Shown here one piece after another: positions 5,920 to 14,051 of a stretch of 26,073 bases of DNA. The translations under genes and the position numbers were made by a program. Position 1 is the first letter of the stretch. The number at the start of each line of letters is the position of its first letter. This stretch comes from a virus: IMG/VR virus record IMGVR_UViG_3300047377_000574, positions 1-26,073 of that record; one strand, given 5' to 3'. The notes under the pieces are model-generated. The model did no database searches. It saw only the letters and a list, made by a program, of their open reading frames with translations, and was not told the DNA's origin.

Positions 5920-7063
5920 AATAACTTTCAAATTCAGGAAAAATATCTATTAAGCATGTCCCTCTTCTCATGTCCAATTCCTTTAATCTTTGTATGCCAG
6001 ATAAAAATAAGTTATGATCACCTTTAGTCTTTAATATTTTTATACACTCGTTTTTATATACGAAATCATTTTTTTCATATTTGTTAAGATATATAGAAGC
6101 TATGTCGGATGGTAGATTACTTGCTTTAAGATTTGAAGGATTAGTTAGAATGGATCCATCAAACGAAACCTCTGTATTGAAGTTATCTCTTATAAAATTG
6201 GATATATCTGTAATATAGCCTATATTTAGAAGTTGCAGCGTTACCCCAAAATTGAGTTTTACGTTATCTATTGATTGCATGTTTCTAATGTTATCAATTT
6301 TTTCTTTCCATATAGTTCCTGTTCTTATATACTCATCCTTTTCTTCTATGCCATCTACAGATGCAGTTAATAAAATCTCTTTGAAACTCTTAAAATAACT
6401 TAGCAGTTCATAATTTATTTCCATACAGTTTGTAGTTAAATTAAGAACAAGATCTTTGCTTAAATTACTGTCGACAATCCACTTTACAAATTTTAGTATG
6501 TCTGAGTTGATAAGAGGTTCTCCTCCTAATATTTCAAGTTTCTTTACAGCTGGAAGAATAATCTTAAATTCTTTAAAGAACTTTTCCTGATCCATATCCT
6601 TCCATGGATTCACAAGAACTTTTCTTTTAGCTCCATATTTAACTTCCTCAGCAGCTATTTTAGAAGATGCGCTAGCAAAACACATTCTACATTTTAGATT
6701 GCAGAGATTACCAAAAAATTTAATTTTCAAACTGTCTAAATCTGTTGGTATAAGATCTGATTTAGACTTGGCGTTGTTTATCACATCATCATCAATATTG
6801 TAGTTTTTCAAACCAGTTCTTCTTGATTTGCCAGATATGCTTTCTTGTTCTATACATTTGCTGCAAGTATCTTCTATAAGATCTGTATGTCCAAATATCA
6901 TATCATGTCTTAATTGCTTCATATATTCAGAGTTAAAAAATTCTAACATAGAAGTGTTTTCAACTGTCATGTTATGTATTCCATTCCACTTAGCAATACA
7001 GCATGCTTGGTACACTCCTCCAGGTGTTGTAGAAAATTGAACAAAAGGTAAAGGACAATACAT
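5906..7063 (-). CDS. Radical SAM protein with N-terminal Cys cluster (twitch/SPASM type)
   Basis: 385 residues. The canonical CxxxCxxC iron-sulfur motif is CNLKCRMC (C121, C125, C128), followed by GGEPL near residue 180, the SAM-binding strand. Before the core lie PFVQFSTTPGGVYQACCIA (C21, C22) and CSKC (C67, C70), four Cys that could ligate an auxiliary cluster placed at the N-terminus, as in twitch-type radical SAM proteins. It should reductively cleave SAM to a 5'-deoxyadenosyl radical. Enzymes with auxiliary clusters often act on peptides or sugars, but the substrate here is unknown. The start overlaps the upstream stop (TAATG). A short isolated Cys precedes the stop at the C-terminus. 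Confidence 0.88.
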   Translation of the reverse strand: MYCPLPFVQFSTTPGGVYQACCIAKWNGIHNMTVENTSMLEFFNSEYMKQLRHDMIFGHTDLIEDTCSKCIEQESISGKSRRTGLKNYNIDDDVINNAKSKSDLIPTDLDSLKIKFFGNLCNLKCRMCFASASSKIAAEEVKYGAKRKVLVNPWKDMDQEKFFKEFKIILPAVKKLEILGGEPLINSDILKFVKWIVDSNLSKDLVLNLTTNCMEINYELLSYFKSFKEILLTASVDGIEEKDEYIRTGTIWKEKIDNIRNMQSIDNVKLNFGVTLQLLNIGYITDISNFIRDNFNTEVSFDGSILTNPSNLKASNLPSDIASIYLNKYEKNDFVYKNECIKILKTKGDHNLFLSGIQRLKELDMRRGTCLIDIFPEFESYYDAC

Positions 7064-7572
7064 TATTTTGAGTCAGTTGTAAATAAAAGATGTAATCTGT
7101 GAGAATTATTTTTAGAAGCGTTTATAGCTGTGTGTTTCTTTCTACCATCAAAACCATATAATGATCCTATCTCTAGCATCTCATATAGATTATCATCTAT
7201 AATAAAATAGCAACCTTTTTCTGTTATTAGCGGAATATGATATCTTAGACCCTGATCACTGTGTAGTCGATATGCTGACCGCGGTTGCATGTTCATAAAT
7301 CTTACACGATATGTTTGACCCACTTTATGGTTGACTATATTTAATACTTCTTCAAGATATGTGTTATGAAAAAGAGGATTTAGCTCCTTATAGTCGTACA
7401 TTGTCTTACCACTATTTTGTAAAGATCCAACCCCATCAAGAACATCTTTAGACGTCACACATAACTGATCTTTACTCGTGTCAAGTGTTTTCCATATGTC
7501 AATTAACTTTTGACTATCAAATTTAAGTTTTGTGTTGTAAACTGAATCCGCATTGGTATCGTTCTTTTGCAT
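7063..7572 (-). CDS. 2-oxoglutarate/Fe(II) oxygenase, Asp/Asn hydroxylase-like cupin (B)
   Basis: 169 residues. YRLHSDQGLRYHIPL gives the HxD ligands (H104, D106). KKHTAIN gives the distal His (H147) and SHRLHLLFT supplies the Arg (R159). The FIIDD...EIGSLYGFDG strand pattern matches oxygenase C (8215), with which it shares clear similarity. The ATG at 7572 lies 50 bases inside the methyltransferase gene, the longest overlap in the operon; no other Met is available before residue 58. A GGAG lies about 12 bases upstream. Substrate unknown. Confidence 0.82.
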   Translation of the reverse strand: MQKNDTNADSVYNTKLKFDSQKLIDIWKTLDTSKDQLCVTSKDVLDGVGSLQNSGKTMYDYKELNPLFHNTYLEEVLNIVNHKVGQTYRVRFMNMQPRSAYRLHSDQGLRYHIPLITEKGCYFIIDDNLYEMLEIGSLYGFDGRKKHTAINASKNNSHRLHLLFTTDSK

Positions 7573-8215
7573 GAGTTAATAATGCTCCTGGAAATTGTTT
7601 TAACAAAAAATTATCATTATATAATGTCACACATTGATTAGTTTTGTGATCTGGAAAGATGTTTGTTGGTTCGTGATTATCGATAAGATAGCAATAATCC
7701 TCTATGAATTCAAATCCATTATAATATTGATAACACGTTCCATACTTTTCAATTCTTTTCTTATACAAAATGTCTCTGAGCCAGATTTGACTACGTGTTG
7801 TACTAACATATGTATGACAGCTATATCCTCCCGGAACAAGATAAGTTTCAAATTTGTTTAGAGCTTCATAAAATTCTTCAAAACTCATATGTGTGTAAAC
7901 GGATTGCGAAAACACCACATCATATTTTTCTAAACTGGGGTACGGTAAATTTTTTTCTCCAGCTGGATTGTAGCAAGTGTTCCATCGATTCCAATGAATC
8001 CATGTCGCATCAGGAAATTCTCTTCTGCCCTCTTCAATAGAATCAAGTCCTACATCTAAACAGGTATAGTTGCTTGGATCGATCAATCCATCAGATGCTC
8101 TTAACAAATTACCGTCATTCCCACCCCAATCTAAAATTTTAGCGTTGGTCCAATCTACAAATGGGAATAGAGATGTTGCTCTTCTGAAAGTGTCTTTATG
8201 TGCTACTATAGCCAT
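7523..8215 (-). CDS. Class I SAM-dependent methyltransferase
   Basis: 230 residues. Motif I is KILDWGGNDGNLL (about 26-38), the glycine-rich SAM loop. It is followed by a CLDVGLDS strand ending in the acidic residue that binds the ribose, and by YDVVFSQSVYTHM (motif IV/V region). This is a Methyltransf-type small-molecule or sugar methyltransferase fold. The C-terminal part is Tyr- and Asn-rich and diverges from known families. Its start overlaps the previous stop (TAATG, with GGAG just upstream). It is flanked on both sides by 2-oxoglutarate oxygenases, suggesting modification of a common intermediate. Confidence 0.85.
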   Translation of the reverse strand: MAIVAHKDTFRRATSLFPFVDWTNAKILDWGGNDGNLLRASDGLIDPSNYTCLDVGLDSIEEGRREFPDATWIHWNRWNTCYNPAGEKNLPYPSLEKYDVVFSQSVYTHMSFEEFYEALNKFETYLVPGGYSCHTYVSTTRSQIWLRDILYKKRIEKYGTCYQYYNGFEFIEDYCYLIDNHEPTNIFPDHKTNQCVTLYNDNFLLKQFPGALLTHAKERYQCGFSLQHKT

Positions 8216-8754
8216 TATCTACTCCATAATGTTATACCGAGATTAACTCTTTCTCTAGTTTTGTGAAGATTAACAGGTGAGTGTAACACAGAAGTGTCTA
8301 AGAGATACATCTTTCCAAGTTCTAATTTATTTAGTTTATTATCCATTATCAAATACGAATGTTCGTTATCAATTATAGGAATCAGCAATCTGTTTTTTTG
8401 CTGATCTACATGAAAACTACGGGCTGATGGTCCACTCAAATCATCAACTGATTTAAGTGTTATGAATCTAGCCCTGCATGCAAAAAAATCTGAAAATATA
8501 GTATTAACTTGGTGTATAACTTCTTCAATATATGTTCCTGTAAAATGTGATAGAAGATGTGTGCAATCCTTATCCGATACTTTTCCAAAATTTTTAGTAC
8601 CAAAATTAAGAGTGTTCTGATGTCCAGCACTACATTGTATAGGTGTTAAAAAACAGCCAGAAGTGTTTTCAACTGTTTTGTATAGTGATAACAACTTATC
8701 AACATTAAACTTTACGCCTGTGTCAGTAATGTAAGGTGATTTAATGCCATCCAT
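8215..8754 (-). CDS. 2-oxoglutarate/Fe(II) oxygenase, Asp/Asn hydroxylase-like cupin (C)
   Basis: 179 residues. RSFHVDQQKN carries the HxD ligands (H115, D117). YLIMDNKLNKLELGKMYLLD is the strand pair that precedes the distal His (H158, in LHSPVN), and R169 follows. The same layout occurs in oxygenase B, suggesting an old duplication with the methyltransferase gene inserted between. The start overlaps the sulfotransferase stop by 14 bases. Substrate unknown. Confidence 0.82.
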   Translation of the reverse strand: MDGIKSPYITDTGVKFNVDKLLSLYKTVENTSGCFLTPIQCSAGHQNTLNFGTKNFGKVSDKDCTHLLSHFTGTYIEEVIHQVNTIFSDFFACRARFITLKSVDDLSGPSARSFHVDQQKNRLLIPIIDNEHSYLIMDNKLNKLELGKMYLLDTSVLHSPVNLHKTRERVNLGITLWSR

Positions 8755-9301
8755 TTTTATAATCTTCTTTATAAAATTCTTCAGCCATTCTTATTTGAGA
8801 ATGGTGTAACCTTATCTTATTTTTTGTTTTTCTAATGTGCTGCACTCGAATATTTATATTTGTATAATCGGATATAAGTTCAGCTACTTTATTCATTTCA
8901 GTGACGTCAAATATATGATCATATGTGTCAGCTGAACCGGCAAAATATGTTTGAGTGTTAAAATGTTTGTCTTTATAGTTTCCTTGTAATATTTCTTCAA
9001 TCGACAGATTTTCCTTTTTTCTAAATAATACAATGTCACTATATGCAGATATAAATCTATCAATAGGATTTCTTTTCACAGCAAACTTAACAGCTTTAGA
9101 TCTTACTGGGTTATAATACTGAAACAACTTTGTTTTAAAATTAATGATATTGTAATCACTATCATAGTAATCGTTTAAATCAGGCACGTCTTTTATTGTC
9201 TGCAGCATCATATGTCTAACCGACGAACATCCATTTTTAGGTATAATGTAGTAATCTAGATCGTTACCTATCCAAAACGATTTTGTTTTATCGAAGTTCA
9301 T
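8741..9301 (-). CDS. Sulfotransferase (Sulfotransfer_2-like)
   Basis: The frame is open to 9373, but the ATG at 9301 (186 residues) reduces the overlap with the upstream gene to 14 bases and has GGA seven bases before it. The 5'-phosphosulfate loop is IIPKNGCSS and the 3'-phosphate site is AVKRNPIDRFISAYSD, the two signature PAPS-binding motifs of Golgi-type/bacterial sulfotransferases. The enzyme should move sulfate from PAPS to a hydroxyl or amine acceptor, often a carbohydrate. It is compact but has both motifs. The upstream gene is a second sulfotransferase-like protein. Confidence 0.82.
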   Translation of the reverse strand: MNFDKTKSFWIGNDLDYYIIPKNGCSSVRHMMLQTIKDVPDLNDYYDSDYNIINFKTKLFQYYNPVRSKAVKFAVKRNPIDRFISAYSDIVLFRKKENLSIEEILQGNYKDKHFNTQTYFAGSADTYDHIFDVTEMNKVAELISDYTNINIRVQHIRKTKNKIRLHHSQIRMAEEFYKEDYKNGWH

Positions 9302-10016
9302 ACACAGATCCATCTTCTTTATACCATGTGTGTACATGTTTTTGAATTGTATTAACCAAGGCTTTATAGTCATTAGATGATAATAATCTCTTCTTTTCCT
9401 CTAATGGAGTTTGTTTAAATCTATAAGCTTCTGTATGAGAATCACATTTTATATATTCTAAAAAACAGCTGGATTGTTCTATTACTTGATTGTATGAAAA
9501 AAGCTGCACCGAATTCATAAGCTGCGTCATTACATTTACGTTATGAGATAATGAATACATTAACGAATCTATAATATCTAAGTCAATTGATTTATTATTA
9601 AAGAATTCGCTAAGAGCTTTGTTTCTTTTTTCTGCTCCACTTGAATAAACTGATGACATTTTCACGTCTGTTAAAGGATTGAACAAGTCGTAATAAACAT
9701 TTATTAATAGACTTAGATAATGATCCACATAATCTGCTCTAGGAGTTATAGCAAAAGAATGGCTTTCCCTTAGCATTTGGTCTACAGGTTTGAAGATATA
9801 AGCTGCTTGTCTTACGTTCACGATGCTAACAAATTTTGTGAACGTTGTTATACTATGATCACTATATTGTTTTACATATTCTGCGTTTTCCTTAGGCCTT
9901 ACAGGTTTAAAGGCTTCAGACTGAATATAACAATTGTGATTTTGTTTTATAAGACTTACTGTAAATGTAGATGCAGAACGAGGCAAACTAACACATAACA
10001 TATTCATTGGCTGCAT
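9288..10016 (-). CDS. P-loop sulfotransferase-like protein
   Basis: 242 residues. The N-terminus reads MLCVSLPRSASTFTVSLI, which matches the phosphosulfate-binding loop of sulfotransferases (PRSGST type) immediately after the first strand. A later RADYVDHYLSLLINVYYD segment has the position and shape of the 3'-phosphate site (R...S...Y). Possible starts are ATG at 10016, 10007 (ATGA overlap with the upstream stop) and 10001. It could be a sulfotransferase with an unusual acceptor, or a related nucleotide-binding protein. The adjacent definite sulfotransferase supports the former. Confidence 0.72.
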   Translation of the reverse strand: MQPMNMLCVSLPRSASTFTVSLIKQNHNCYIQSEAFKPVRPKENAEYVKQYSDHSITTFTKFVSIVNVRQAAYIFKPVDQMLRESHSFAITPRADYVDHYLSLLINVYYDLFNPLTDVKMSSVYSSGAEKRNKALSEFFNNKSIDLDIIDSLMYSLSHNVNVMTQLMNSVQLFSYNQVIEQSSCFLEYIKCDSHTEAYRFKQTPLEEKKRLLSSNDYKALVNTIQKHVHTWYKEDGSVYELR

Positions 10017-10642
10017 TTTTTAATTACTTCTAATCCTTTTTTTACAAAATTGTTATGACGTATTCCTGCAAAAGTGTAAATATGATCATAATAGAAATCA
10101 TCAAATTTTGGCTTACCGAATTTGTTATACAGATCATAATAATCAATCTCTACATTATTTTTTGTAAGTCTTTGCCAAACACGTAAACAAAAAAATAATC
10201 CTAATGCTTGTCTATCGACATTCATTGCAAACGAATCCATGTCAATAAATGTAATATTATTTTCAAAGATAAAATAATTCTTTAACGCACAATCGTAGTG
10301 AATAGGGTATCCTTTGTCGCATGGCTCGATAAAATCATAGTAGATCTGAAGAATATGTTTCTCTTGAGCAAACTCAATATTTTTATTTTGATTCTTATCA
10401 GAACCTACAAACACCTTGGGATTTAATAAAGGCATTTCATAATCAATAATATTATTTGCTACTCGCTCATACTTAAAATCAATAATATCACTTTTGAATT
10501 TAGATCTATCTAGTTTAGCATAACAATCTTCTAGATAGTTTGCAAACTTTGCGTCCGTAAATTCAACCCTTTTCTTTACAGTATAGCCACAAAACTCTAC
10601 TGTTCGTTTAGAAAAAAAGTCGCAAAACCAGTACTTATTCAT
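10004..10642 (-). CDS. Kinase-like phosphotransferase (APH/LPS-kinase fold)
   Basis: The start is ATG at 10642 (212 residues); the frame upstream begins only at TTG. The catalytic signature is IHYDCALKNYFIFENN (H115, D117, N122) followed by FIDMDS (D134). This is the HxDxxxxN...D arrangement of aminoglycoside phosphotransferases and lipopolysaccharide core kinases. The N-lobe is weakly conserved and no glycine loop is obvious, as is common in sugar kinases of this type. It probably phosphorylates a small molecule or sugar. The ATG overlaps the stop of the TauD-like gene. Confidence 0.7.
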   Translation of the reverse strand: MNKYWFCDFFSKRTVEFCGYTVKKRVEFTDAKFANYLEDCYAKLDRSKFKSDIIDFKYERVANNIIDYEMPLLNPKVFVGSDKNQNKNIEFAQEKHILQIYYDFIEPCDKGYPIHYDCALKNYFIFENNITFIDMDSFAMNVDRQALGLFFCLRVWQRLTKNNVEIDYYDLYNKFGKPKFDDFYYDHIYTFAGIRHNNFVKKGLEVIKKCSQ

Positions 10643-11258
10643 AAGCAAATCTCAAAAGAGTTTTAGTGCCAGTAGATGCATCTCTTCGATGAGTATATCT
10701 AATGTTATTAAAAATGATTAAGTCATTTGGTTTATAGTCATGTTTATAGATATATTTTTCTTGGTAGCAATGTTCTTGTATTCTTTGTTCAAGATTTAAA
10801 TTAATCATAGTATACGCTTCACTATAGTAAAAACAGTTTTGCCATATTAGTGGCCTTTCACATCTACCATATTTTTTTGCAAATCTCTTTTCTTTTTCAT
10901 TTTTAAATTTATATACAAAGCCATTATCGATATATTTACTAGCTGAATGAAGCGCTGTTACGTTTTGGCATTCTCTAATTAAAGATTGTGGTGCTTCTTG
11001 ATATGCTTTTTGCATATCACATATGTATAAGCTACCTGCGTTATTATCTGCCTCTACACAAAACAAACCAACAGTATGATGTACATCTATTGAATATCCT
11101 TTATCATGGTGCCATGGCATTGCTGGAGTCACCTCCAAGTCTGTTTCACTTGGAGTTCTACAAATTCTTACAATATGAGATCCTGGATCTTGTTGTACTA
11201 AATTACCGTAATCATAAATTTGATTTTGTTTGGCGTTTCTTTTAATTATCATGGACAT
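10635..11258 (-). CDS. TauD/TfdA-like 2-oxoglutarate/Fe(II) dioxygenase
   Basis: 207 residues. PWHHDKGYSIDVHHTVGLFC carries the HxD iron motif (H50, D52), as in the TauD family where W/H-H-x-D precedes a hydrophobic strand. AGSLYICDM follows in the family position (the GG.t.f.d strand). PNDLIIFNNIRYTHRRD gives the distal His (H190), and R203 is the 2-oxoglutarate partner. It is shorter than TauD (about 280 residues) because it lacks the N-terminal extension. This is a different subfamily from the six small cupin oxygenases here. Start is at 11258 or 11252, overlapping the radical SAM stop. Confidence 0.82.
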   Translation of the reverse strand: MSMIIKRNAKQNQIYDYGNLVQQDPGSHIVRICRTPSETDLEVTPAMPWHHDKGYSIDVHHTVGLFCVEADNNAGSLYICDMQKAYQEAPQSLIRECQNVTALHSASKYIDNGFVYKFKNEKEKRFAKKYGRCERPLIWQNCFYYSEAYTMINLNLEQRIQEHCYQEKYIYKHDYKPNDLIIFNNIRYTHRRDASTGTKTLLRFAYE

Positions 11259-13068
11259 GAGATCTCAACATAGCATTCATAGAATACAAAGGAGCACAAT
11301 TCCTTTCATCGTATTCTTTAATATCTCTGTAATCTACTTCATCATATATCTCATTTAATTCTTCAATAGCTTGATCTAAATTTAAATATATCTCAGCAGC
11401 ATGAGGTTTAATGTTATGAGGATATTGAGATGCAGCAATATTATCAGTGAAAATTCTCATTCTATTGTCAGTCCTTTTTCCAAATGAATCGTTAAACACA
11501 TAAGATAAGTTATCTGATACTCTCTTAAACAATGGTGCTTTACCTTGTTCCATAACATTTTTGTATTTATCATACTGTTTACGATATGACATATTTGATG
11601 TATACATCCACTCTCTAGCTAACCTAGAATTATACATAATATCATGCCACCACGCCATCTGATGCATTTCCTCTAAATCCTTCATTGAGAAACTTTTGCA
11701 TGATCTTACAAGATGTATTTGTGAATATTCAAATTCATCGAAGTTGTCTCCTATAAACTTGGTTTTTACTTCTTTCAAACCTTCAAGTGCTAATTTACCT
11801 GAAAAGTGTGGTTCATACATTTTTCTTGTCACTAGATAAAGGTCATCTGGTACATGAAGATGTACAAGTTCTATTTCGTGTTCTTCCATATATTGTTTAC
11901 TGTAAATTTGAGTATTATGCAAGGTGTGGAGAGGATACATTTTTGAATGCCTCATCTTATACTCAAATTCTTTTTCTAGTGTATAAAACCAGTTGTCTAC
12001 TTTTTCTCCTGGTAATCCAGTAATGAGCTCTGAAGATAATATAGACCCAGTTGAAGCGGCCATCTTTATAAGTTCTTCTGGCTTAATGTTGTGTCTACTA
12101 ACTGCATTTAAGGTTTCGGGATGGTGAGACTGAATCCCTACTCTAAAACTCTTATACACATTATTTAATTTATTTGCGTTTGCATCATCATCAGAAAGTA
12201 ATTTCACAACTTCAAAGGCATGTTTCTTAGGATTCTTAGCTAAACCGGCAAACGTAAATATCATGTTTGGATGCTTGTTTCTTTTTTCGTCAATAACTTT
12301 TTTCACTAGTTCTACATCTTCAGGTAACATGCCGGTGTTTGCATCTCCTAAAACAATCCATTTCATTTTTTTATCAGCAATGTATTCAATTGTTTTGAAT
12401 ACATCTTGTTGATCAAACTTCTGTACTTTGGCTCTGGTCATAGCTCCCCAGTCACAAAATGCACACTGGTAAGGACATCCTCTATTTGATTCGATAACAC
12501 CAGCTAAATTGCCCTTTTCTTTTTCAATGATTTTTTCAAAGATGCCATCTGTGTAGGGAGTAGGCATTAAATCAGGAACAGCATAAGCCTTTCTACTAGA
12601 TGAGTAATTGTGCCAACCTAGTCCGATTGTAAATTCGTGTTCATGCAATTGTTTGCTGTCAAGGTTTAATAGAAAATCTTCAAAAGTTTTTTCTGATGGT
12701 CCAGGAAAAGCTACGTCAACCACCTCTTCTCGGTCCATCATATATTCTTGAGAGAAGTCCATAGTTTCAGGTACATTAGGTCCTCCATATATTACAAGTC
12801 CAGAAGGGTTTTGTTCTTTAAAAATCTTTGAGATTTTATCATTGAACAACTGGTTCCATATGTAGTTTGTAAGACCTAAGATATCAACATTTGTAAAATC
12901 ATAAGTTTTGGCTTGATCAAAATGATATAATGGTTCTAAGAAGTTGAACTTTTTGTTTATTATATCATTTTTTTGGCAGTGTGATATAAGGCATCCAACA
13001 GGATAAGGAACAAATTTTTGATTCCTTACCGATATTGTTCCAAGAAGAATGTTACGTTTCTTCGTCAA
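11242..13068 (-). CDS. B12-binding-type radical SAM protein
   Basis: I start at TTG 13068 (608 residues). The frame runs to 13182, but those codons only overlap the preceding gene, and KKRNILLGTISVRNQ looks like the usual first strand of B12-type radical SAM proteins. The N-terminal part is Rossmann-like with GLVIYGGPNVPE. No DxHxxG cobalamin-His motif is visible. The core has CPYQCAFC (C198, C202, C205) and a TIM-barrel-like stretch with VLGDANTG and SSELITGLPGE. The family carries out C-methylation, ring contraction and other radical steps, and the C-terminal 200 residues are unassigned. Substrate unknown. Confidence 0.88.
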   Translation of the reverse strand: MTKKRNILLGTISVRNQKFVPYPVGCLISHCQKNDIINKKFNFLEPLYHFDQAKTYDFTNVDILGLTNYIWNQLFNDKISKIFKEQNPSGLVIYGGPNVPETMDFSQEYMMDREEVVDVAFPGPSEKTFEDFLLNLDSKQLHEHEFTIGLGWHNYSSSRKAYAVPDLMPTPYTDGIFEKIIEKEKGNLAGVIESNRGCPYQCAFCDWGAMTRAKVQKFDQQDVFKTIEYIADKKMKWIVLGDANTGMLPEDVELVKKVIDEKRNKHPNMIFTFAGLAKNPKKHAFEVVKLLSDDDANANKLNNVYKSFRVGIQSHHPETLNAVSRHNIKPEELIKMAASTGSILSSELITGLPGEKVDNWFYTLEKEFEYKMRHSKMYPLHTLHNTQIYSKQYMEEHEIELVHLHVPDDLYLVTRKMYEPHFSGKLALEGLKEVKTKFIGDNFDEFEYSQIHLVRSCKSFSMKDLEEMHQMAWWHDIMYNSRLAREWMYTSNMSYRKQYDKYKNVMEQGKAPLFKRVSDNLSYVFNDSFGKRTDNRMRIFTDNIAASQYPHNIKPHAAEIYLNLDQAIEELNEIYDEVDYRDIKEYDERNCAPLYSMNAMLRSHVHDN

Positions 13069-13552
13069 GTTTAAGATTCCCTGTCCACAGTATTTGTTGC
13101 ACACCACCGTTTCCAGTTGCAACTCTATAGTTGTGACCTGTAAAATGCCATTGGTGCCGTGATTGTATATTGATAGAATCAATTAAAGAAGCCATTGCTT
13201 TACGTGATCTTTCCATAGAAATAAAGTATCCATCGAATCCATATTTTTGTATAAATTGGATTTGATGATCAATCATTGTAACAGCAAATGGTCTTATACC
13301 TTTACCAAACCCCTTCAAGTTGCTATATTTTAGATTACAGTAGTAACGATTTTGTACTCTACACATATTGTTAAACATATCTCGTTCATATGCTGATGAT
13401 ACAGCTATAGGAGTTTCATTATGATATGCAACAGCCACACAATAAACATCATTGGGAATATTTTGAATAGAGTAGTTTATAAATCCTCGTTCTTCCGCTA
13501 TCCTGTAAAGGTATTTTGCATCGTCAGTATAATGTTTTGATATTAATATCAT
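13052..13552 (-). CDS. GNAT-like acyltransferase (tentative)
   Basis: 166 residues. The order of secondary structure and the YCVAVAYHNETPIAVSSAYE beta hairpin resemble the GNAT fold. NLKGFGKGIRPFAVTMIDH resembles the acetyl-CoA loop (Q/RxxGxG/A) with the following helix, and GFDGYFISME is the next strand. Acyl donor and acceptor are unknown. The gene overlaps the preceding oxygenase by 29 bases and the following radical SAM gene by 17. The fold call is moderate; a phage-specific protein with a similar pattern is possible. Confidence 0.55.
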   Translation of the reverse strand: MILISKHYTDDAKYLYRIAEERGFINYSIQNIPNDVYCVAVAYHNETPIAVSSAYERDMFNNMCRVQNRYYCNLKYSNLKGFGKGIRPFAVTMIDHQIQFIQKYGFDGYFISMERSRKAMASLIDSINIQSRHQWHFTGHNYRVATGNGGVQQILWTGNLKLDEET

Positions 13553-14051
13553 TTAAGTGGTCACATAATTTGTCGTATGTAAAATCGTTTATTTGGATCC
13601 TAACAATAGCTCTAGGTGGCTTTCCAGTATTATCAAACTTGTGTTTTTTTCTGGTAGCATCAACAATTGCAATTTTATATTTATATTCTTTATCTTCAAA
13701 TACAGTGGGAAAAGGATCCGTTAAAAGAATATTAATTCTTGTTGTATTAGGAAATGGATCTACGTGCCAGTCCAGATAATCTTCCGAACTATAAGACATT
13801 ATTCTTACTTTATAGTCTTTTATTCCCAATGCAGCACACAGTCTTGAACATTCGTCATAAACATAACCATCGTATAAATCCAAAATCCAACCTTTGTGAT
13901 CAGCGTCTTCTTCATTAGCTAATTCTCTGCCATCACCTTTTTTGAGTAGACGCTTACTTTGATTTTTTCTTCTATTGAATTCTGATAACATACCAGATAT
14001 ATCTAAATCAAAATTAAATTCGTTAACTGGAGATTCTTTCATAAAGCTCAT
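13524..14051 (-). CDS. 2-oxoglutarate/Fe(II) oxygenase, Asp/Asn hydroxylase-like cupin (D)
   Basis: 175 residues. YLDWHVDPFPNTTRINILL contains the HxD ligands (H96, D98) and the R-I-N strand typical of the aspartyl/asparaginyl hydroxylase family. KYKIAIVDATRKKHKFDN gives the distal His (H137), and an Arg (R147 or R151) follows. It is the third of three such genes in a row. The start is ATG 14051 or 14042. The 5' end overlaps the upstream gene by 29 bases. Substrate unknown. Confidence 0.82.
   Translation of the reverse strand: MSFMKESPVNEFNFDLDISGMLSEFNRRKNQSKRLLKKGDGRELANEEDADHKGWILDLYDGYVYDECSRLCAALGIKDYKVRIMSYSSEDYLDWHVDPFPNTTRINILLTDPFPTVFEDKEYKYKIAIVDATRKKHKFDNTGKPPRAIVRIQINDFTYDKLCDHLNDINIKTLY

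Noticed and set aside
10988-11245. Plus-strand 85-codon frame
   Set aside because: Antisense shadow of the TauD-like gene, which carries the conserved HxD...H motifs.
13678-13685. TATAAATA inside oxygenase D
   Set aside because: More than 120 bases from the next start and inside coding DNA; several such octamers are expected by chance in AT-rich DNA of this length.
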